This document shows positions 59,955 through 64,000 of a stretch of DNA of 64,000 bases, piece after piece. Under the pieces are notes generated by a model, which searched no databases, had not been told where the DNA came from, and saw only the letters and a program-made list of their open reading frames with translations. Position 1 is the first letter of the stretch. Each line of letters begins with the position of its first letter. The DNA comes from Natronorubrum aibiense (GTDB taxonomy: Archaea > Halobacteriota > Halobacteria > Halobacteriales > Natrialbaceae), in contig NZ_CP045488.1 in the NCBI RefSeq assembly GCF_009392895.1, positions 1,612,001 to 1,676,000 of the forward strand, in the 5' to 3' direction. The translations under genes were made by a program, and so were the position numbers.

Positions 59955-60740
59955 GTGTCCGCACCTCAAAGGGCCGTTCTCGAGTCGGCAACCGCGGCAC
60001 TTGACCGCGAACACACGCAGTTGACCGCCGAACGACGCGCGTTCGAACGGTTTCGCTCGCGTGTCGCACGACTCGAGACGGCTGCACCCAGTACGGCCGC
60101 AGTGGCATCGCACACGGTCGGCTCGCCGATAGCCGTTCGCCCTCACTCGACGCCCCGAGTTGGCGGTCTCGAGTCGATCGTCGACGCCTATCGCGACACG
60201 GTGATGGCCATCCCGCACTACGACGACGTGTACGCCGAACCCTGCCGCGAGCACATGGCCGGCGAACTCGGCGCGGAGCTGGCGGCGGCGATCGACGGGA
60301 GTTCGCAGGTACACCCGCCGATCAAACAGTCGGTGATCGCGGCGACCGACCACGCCATCGACGCCCGAACACAGCTCATCGATGCGATCGAGGACGAACA
60401 CGCCGAACTCGAGACGGCGACGCAGACCCTCGCGACACTCCGTGCGGATCTCGAGTCACTTCGCGCACAGCCGCTGGCGCAACTCGAGTTCAACGCGCTC
60501 CGGCTCACGAGAGAGCGCCTCACCAACCTTCGGATCCGGTGTGATGAGTTCGCCGCTGCCCGTCAGGAGACGATCTGGCGACGGCGACAGCTCACGATCG
60601 CCGACATGGGTGTCTTCGAGCGGTACTGCTACGGCGAGTGCGACCGGACGCATCCGGTACTCGCCGCCCTCGCCGCGTACGGCGATCGGCTCGAGCGGAC
60701 GCTGGCGCGTGTCGACGGCTACTTGACAACAGCCAGATAG
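59955..60740 (+). CDS. DUF7260-like helical protein
   Basis: 261 residues with the likely GTG start at 59955 (VSAPQRAVLES); a TTG at 59934 would add seven residues. Coiled-coil-rich: AALDREHTQLTAERRAFERFRSRVARLE, then PIAVRPH and VDAYRDTVMAIPHYDDVYAEPCREHMAGELGAELAAAI, and a second coiled coil EDEHAELETATQTLATLRADLESLRAQPLAQLEF. A Cys-rich end (FERYCYGECDRTHP). Matches haloarchaeal DUF7260; function unknown. Confidence 0.8.
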   Translation: MSAPQRAVLESATAALDREHTQLTAERRAFERFRSRVARLETAAPSTAAVASHTVGSPIAVRPHSTPRVGGLESIVDAYRDTVMAIPHYDDVYAEPCREHMAGELGAELAAAIDGSSQVHPPIKQSVIAATDHAIDARTQLIDAIEDEHAELETATQTLATLRADLESLRAQPLAQLEFNALRLTRERLTNLRIRCDEFAAARQETIWRRRQLTIADMGVFERYCYGECDRTHPVLAALAAYGDRLERTLARVDGYLTTAR

Positions 60741-60851
60741 CGATGGGAACTCGGCTTGGTGTGTGAGCGACCGCGTCGGCACGGCAACGACGCGCGATAG
60801 CTGTGTACTGACAAAAGAGGAGGATCCACAACGTGGCGGCTCCGCCGGCGC

Positions 60852-60998
60852 TCAGCGCTGTCGGGAATCGGACTGGCGCTCGAGCAACCGGTTGCTGATC
60901 GCGCTTTTTCGGTGACTGGTCAGCAAGTGGTTGTACACGTCGGTGTTGGTCTTGCCGGTGTACGCACACAGCGGACAGGTGTCAGTCTGGGTGGACAT
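60852..60998 (-). CDS. C2H2 zinc-finger microprotein
   Basis: 48 residues from MSTQTDTCPLCAYTGKTN (60998). Single zinc site Cys-x2-Cys-x12-His-x4-His (CPLC, HLLTSH). The tail RKSAISNRLLERQSDSRQR is basic and may touch nucleic acid. Haloarchaea encode many such zinc-finger microproteins that influence swarming, biofilm or stress. A short GGATGGTATG leader precedes the ATG. Assignment rests on the finger alone. Confidence 0.75.
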   Translation of the reverse strand: MSTQTDTCPLCAYTGKTNTDVYNHLLTSHRKSAISNRLLERQSDSRQR

Positions 60999-61305
60999 GG
61001 ATGGTATGTGGGGTGTGGAACTGTGGGACGGTACTGGTTGTTGCCCGATGCTCGCTCGCGTGGATCGGCGATCGCGATCGGGATGACTGCTGGCTCCGAC
61101 GCCGGTTCTCGAGGGCGCGGTCGTCATCCAGTTTCGACCACAACCGGGCCGTACAAGGCCGTTTCTAGGAGCCTTACGGACTACCGTGTGGTGTCTCATA
61201 GAACTATTGAGACTGCCGCTGGAGTGGAGGTGACCTCCGCCTCGCTCTCCTCGCAGAAAGATAGCCGATTGGTGATCTCGAATCGCGACGGCCGCGACCG
61301 GCGGC
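60999..61305. other. Intergenic region upstream of the zinc-finger gene and downstream of ppk
   Basis: 307 bp. It contains the leftward promoter area for the microprotein, including a GGAGGT-G-ACCTCC palindrome at 61226-61238. No other gene, tRNA or repeat family was recognised. Confidence 0.45.
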
Positions 61306-63750
61306 TCACTCCTGATTCGGCTCGCTCGCCGCCTGCATAAACGTCTGGTGGGCGTCCAGACTCGAGTCTGACATCTGCGCACACCGCTCGTAGCGTCCAT
61401 CCGAGTGCATCATCCACCGGTTTTCCGTATCGCTCAACAGCGTCTCGAGGATGTCCTCGAGGCGCGCTTGCAGCGGCGGTGCCTCGATCGGCGTGATCGC
61501 TTCGACGCGGCTGTCGAGGTTGCGCGCCATCCAGTCGGCCGAGCCGATGTAGTAGCGCTCGTCGCCGCCGGCCCGGAAGTAAAAGATCCGGGAGTGCTCG
61601 AGGAAGCGGCCGACGATGCTGTGAACCGTGATCGTCTCGCTGACGTCCTCGAGTCCCGGGCGGAGCCGGCAGATGTCCCGCACGATGAGATCGATCTCGA
61701 CGCCGGCCATCGACGCCCGGTAGAGTTCCCGGACGATCTCGGGGTCCTCGAGTCGGTTCATTTTGGCGACGATCCGAGCGTTCTCGCCCGCTCGCGCCCG
61801 CTCGGCTTCGGCCCGAATCAGGTCGGTGAACCGCTCGCGCATGTTCCCCGGCGCGATGAGCAGCTTTCGATACTCGCGGTGCATCGAGTGGCCGGTAAAG
61901 TAGTTGAACAGCCTGACGAGGTCCTGCCCGATGTCCCGATCGGCCGTCAGCAATCCGAGGTCCTCGTAGTGCTTTGCGGTCTCGGAGTGGTAGTTGCCGG
62001 TTCCGACGTGTGAGTAGAGTCGAACGCCGTCGTCCTCCCTGCGGACGACCAGCGACGTCTTCGTGTGGGTCTTGTAGCCCACCGTGCCGTAGGCGACGTG
62101 GATGCCCTCCTCCTCGAGTTTCTTCGCCCACTCGAGGTTGTTCTTCTCGTCGAAGCGAGCTTTGAGTTCGACCATGACGGCGACCTGTTTCCCGTTCCGG
62201 GCGGCCTCGATCAGGCTCTCGATGATCTGGGAATCGCTCGCCGTACGGTAGATCGTTGCCTTGATCGCCAACACGTCGGGATCGTTCGCCGCCGTCTCGA
62301 GAAAGCGTTGGACGGTCCCTTCGAAGGCGTGATAGGGGTGGTGGACGAGGACGTCCCGCTCGCGAACGCTGTCGAAGATGTTCGTCCCATCCTCGTGCGC
62401 GCCGAGTCGCGGGTGAGGCTGCGGCGTCCACTCGGGCACCTGTAGCGCCGGCCGATCCAGCGCCGTCAGTTCGATGAAGTCCCGATAATCGAGCGGGCCG
62501 TCGAGCTCGAACACTTCCCGATCGTCGAGGTCGAGTTCCCGCGTGAGCACGTCGCGGATCGCGTCCGGTGCGTCGCGTTCGATCTCGAGCCGGACGACGG
62601 TCCCAAAGCGGCGTTCCTCAAGCACCTCCTCGATCAGCTCGATTAGGTCTTCGGCGACGTCTTCGTCGCGTCGCACCTCGGCGTTTCGCGTCACCCGGAA
62701 CAGCGCCGTCTCGACGAGTTCGACGTCCGGAAACAGTAACTCGAGGTTCGATCGGACGATGTCCTCAAGCAGGACGTACCGCGTCTCGTCGCCGATCTGA
62801 ATGAACCGGCGCTGATTGCGGGGGATCTTCACCCGCGAAAAGGTGACTTCGGCGTCGGGGTGTTCTCGGGTCAGGACCGCAAGCGAGAGGCTCTGATTCG
62901 AAATAAACGGGAACGGGTGGGCCGGGTCGAACGTCAGCGGGGTCAGCGTCGGCAAGATCGAACTCTCGAACTGCGTCCGCAGTTGCGCTTGTTCGGCTTT
63001 CGAGAGGTCGTCGTAGTCGACGACCTGAATTCCGGCGTCCGAAAGCGCGGGCCGGATCTCGTCTCGATAACACCGACTCTGTCGGTCGAACAGCGGCCGG
63101 GCTTCCTCGAGGGCGGCTTCCCACTGCTCGGCCGGCGTTCGTCCATCGGGCGTCTCCTCGGTGATCCCCGCGGCGATCTGCTGTTTCAGTCCTCCGATGC
63201 GCTTGCGGACGAACTCATCCATGTTCGTCGTGAGGATGGCCAAAAACTTCACTCGCTCTAACAGCGGGTTCGTGTCGTCGATGGCCTCGTGGAGGACGCG
63301 CCGTTGAAATGCGAGTTCGCTGAGTTCACGATTGAGATAGTAGCGCGACTCGGTGAGGTCGACCGCCGACACGTCGGCGTCTGAGTCCGTTTCTGCCGCC
63401 TCTCGGTCGGAAATCGCCGGTATTTCGGCTGTCTCTCGATCGTCGTCCGATTCCGTCTCGACCGTCCCTCGGTCGGTCTCCGTTTCGTCTCCGTCCTCGA
63501 GCGTTCCGAATCCGGCTGCACTCGAGCGAAACCGCAACTCCTCGTTGACTGTCGCCCATGACTCCCGCTCGTCCGACTCGAGCGATGACGTCGCCTCGTT
63601 CTCGTCGGCTGGTATTTCGCCGCCGTCATCGCTCGTCGATCCGTTGTCGAGCGGTCGCTCATCGTGGTCGTTTGTCGTCTCACTCCCTGCCTCTGTCGTC
63701 GTCTCGCTTCCCTCCCCCGTCTGCTCGTCGTCGGATACTGACTCGCACAT
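61306..63750 (-). CDS. ppk1: Polyphosphate kinase PPK1 with long acidic N-terminal extension
   Basis: 814 residues from MCESVSDDEQTG (63750). The first 130 residues are Asp/Glu/Ser/Thr-rich and probably disordered, absent from bacterial PPK1. The PPK1 core follows: YYLNRELSELAFQRRVLHEA, MDEFVRKRIGGLKQQI, the catalytic stretch LYSHVGTGNYHSETAKHYEDLG (phospho-His at about residue 581) and VHSIVGRFLEHSRIFYFRAGG. It polymerises phosphate from ATP, reversibly. Haloarchaeal PPK1 is comparatively rare, so this may be acquired. The metallophosphoesterase gene ends 14 bp upstream. Confidence 0.95.
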   Translation of the reverse strand: MCESVSDDEQTGEGSETTTEAGSETTNDHDERPLDNGSTSDDGGEIPADENEATSSLESDERESWATVNEELRFRSSAAGFGTLEDGDETETDRGTVETESDDDRETAEIPAISDREAAETDSDADVSAVDLTESRYYLNRELSELAFQRRVLHEAIDDTNPLLERVKFLAILTTNMDEFVRKRIGGLKQQIAAGITEETPDGRTPAEQWEAALEEARPLFDRQSRCYRDEIRPALSDAGIQVVDYDDLSKAEQAQLRTQFESSILPTLTPLTFDPAHPFPFISNQSLSLAVLTREHPDAEVTFSRVKIPRNQRRFIQIGDETRYVLLEDIVRSNLELLFPDVELVETALFRVTRNAEVRRDEDVAEDLIELIEEVLEERRFGTVVRLEIERDAPDAIRDVLTRELDLDDREVFELDGPLDYRDFIELTALDRPALQVPEWTPQPHPRLGAHEDGTNIFDSVRERDVLVHHPYHAFEGTVQRFLETAANDPDVLAIKATIYRTASDSQIIESLIEAARNGKQVAVMVELKARFDEKNNLEWAKKLEEEGIHVAYGTVGYKTHTKTSLVVRREDDGVRLYSHVGTGNYHSETAKHYEDLGLLTADRDIGQDLVRLFNYFTGHSMHREYRKLLIAPGNMRERFTDLIRAEAERARAGENARIVAKMNRLEDPEIVRELYRASMAGVEIDLIVRDICRLRPGLEDVSETITVHSIVGRFLEHSRIFYFRAGGDERYYIGSADWMARNLDSRVEAITPIEAPPLQARLEDILETLLSDTENRWMMHSDGRYERCAQMSDSSLDAHQTFMQAASEPNQE

Positions 63751-63764
63751 TCGTCTCTCCTCGC

Positions 63765-64000
63765 TCACGCGTCGGCGTCGACGATCTTGTCGTCCGAACG
63801 ATCCTTGTGACCGTCCGTCGAGACGCGCACGAATCGGTCTTTGCGGACGTCGTAAGCCGTCAGACTGCCGCCGTAAACACAACCCGTATCCAGTCCCACC
63901 GCCCACTCGCGCTCGAGGGGGTCTTCGAGCACGGTGTGGCCGAAAAAGATCCGTGGCGGTCCCTGATACTCGTCGAACCAGAACGGGCCGTCGTAGCCGT
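63765..64000 (-). CDS. Metallophosphoesterase, C-terminal part (5' end outside window)
   Basis: 78 residues visible: YDGPFWFDEYQG, then RIFFGHTVLEDPLEREWAVGLDTGCVYGGSLTAYDVRKDRFVRV, ending DDKIVDADA. GHTV plus LDTGCVYGG are the last motifs of symmetrical Ap4A-hydrolase/PrpE-type calcineurin-fold enzymes (GH and GxxxGG). It is 14 bp upstream of ppk1 on the same strand, so the two may form a polyphosphate/nucleotide-phosphate operon. Confidence 0.8.
   Translation of the reverse strand, partial: GYDGPFWFDEYQGPPRIFFGHTVLEDPLEREWAVGLDTGCVYGGSLTAYDVRKDRFVRVSTDGHKDRSDDKIVDADA

Noticed and set aside
61226-61238. GGAGGTGACCTCC palindrome as an operator
   Set aside because: Short, resembles a ribosome-binding site by chance in GC-rich DNA, and is far from a TATA box; noted only inside the intergenic entry.
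1-64000. tRNA, rRNA or CRISPR array
   Set aside because: No cloverleaf, rRNA-like block or evenly spaced direct repeats were seen when reading the intergenic regions on both strands.

Overview
The window is a piece of haloarchaeal chromosome, most likely from a Natrialbales-type (Natrialba/Haloterrigena/Natrinema-like) organism; the order-level guess is inference. The evidence is high GC with strongly acidic proteins, leaderless promoters with a TATA element about 26-30 nt upstream of many start codons, archaeal core genes (class I LysRS, aIF2 gamma, Rpo7/RpoE1, Spt4, S19e, PDCD5, ABCE1/Rli1, archaeal dephospho-CoA kinase, F420:NADPH reductase, geranylgeranyl reductase) and many haloarchaea-only families (DUF7344, DUF7123, DUF5611, DUF7093, DUF6432, DUF7260, DUF7511). 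No rRNA, tRNA or CRISPR array was seen.

Layout. 1-5756 is an AT-richer block of exported proteins: two or three DUF1102-like surface proteins (one carrying a bactofilin/halofilin-like beta-solenoid of NN-containing repeats), a membrane-anchored winged-helix regulator, and an 808-aa protein with a pilin-like N-terminus. The solenoid gene and the regulator share a nearly identical 21-bp block, a palindrome touching the TATA box, which suggests a small self-regulated surface module. 5869-8008 is an EMC6-like/Rli1 operon. 8078-10857 holds an anchored hypothetical protein, archaemetzincin, a UPF0146 protein and an M50-like membrane metalloprotease.

10927-12730 is an IS200/IS605-group tnpB-only element. 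Its tnpB is split by a 337-bp MITE-like insertion with 19-bp perfect terminal inverted repeats and a 10-bp target duplication; removing the insertion plus one duplication restores a 420-codon frame exactly. A second, older tnpB 3'-end relic lies at 45846-46043, and a weaker candidate at 53322-53400.

12808-26434 contains a DUF4350-like/SppA operon, a HAD hydrolase, a lone receiver domain, a FAD-Rieske oxidoreductase, GDPD, an LLM flavoprotein, F420:NADPH reductase, a cobalamin-binding-like protein, a JAMM desampylase-like protease, a sulfatase and a lipoyl-less E2 acyltransferase. 26510-29399 is a HisS, PP-loop ATPase, PDCD5, S19e block. 29523-41801 covers ThiL, two site-2 proteases, a MobB-like/MoaE fusion, a CapA-like protein, PyrH overlapping LysS, a PitA-type chlorite-dismutase-like/ABM fusion with a His-rich linker, and a dicarboxylate symporter. 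41805-47402 holds small haloarchaeal proteins, a YgfZ/GcvT-like protein and a DUF389 membrane protein. 47463-53205 holds two divergent paralogous covalent-FAD oxidases, a MATE exporter and a geranylgeranyl reductase. 53545-58648 holds an SLC13/TrkA-C permease and the conserved DPCK-Spt4-Rpo7-PIN-aIF2gamma cluster. The right end has a cupredoxin-like lipoprotein, small haloarchaeal proteins, a zinc-finger microprotein, polyphosphate kinase and the end of a metallophosphoesterase.

The best candidates for something new are the 1-5756 surface module with its shared operator, and the tnpB/MITE locus, whose TnpB also has glycine where the RuvC-II glutamate is expected.
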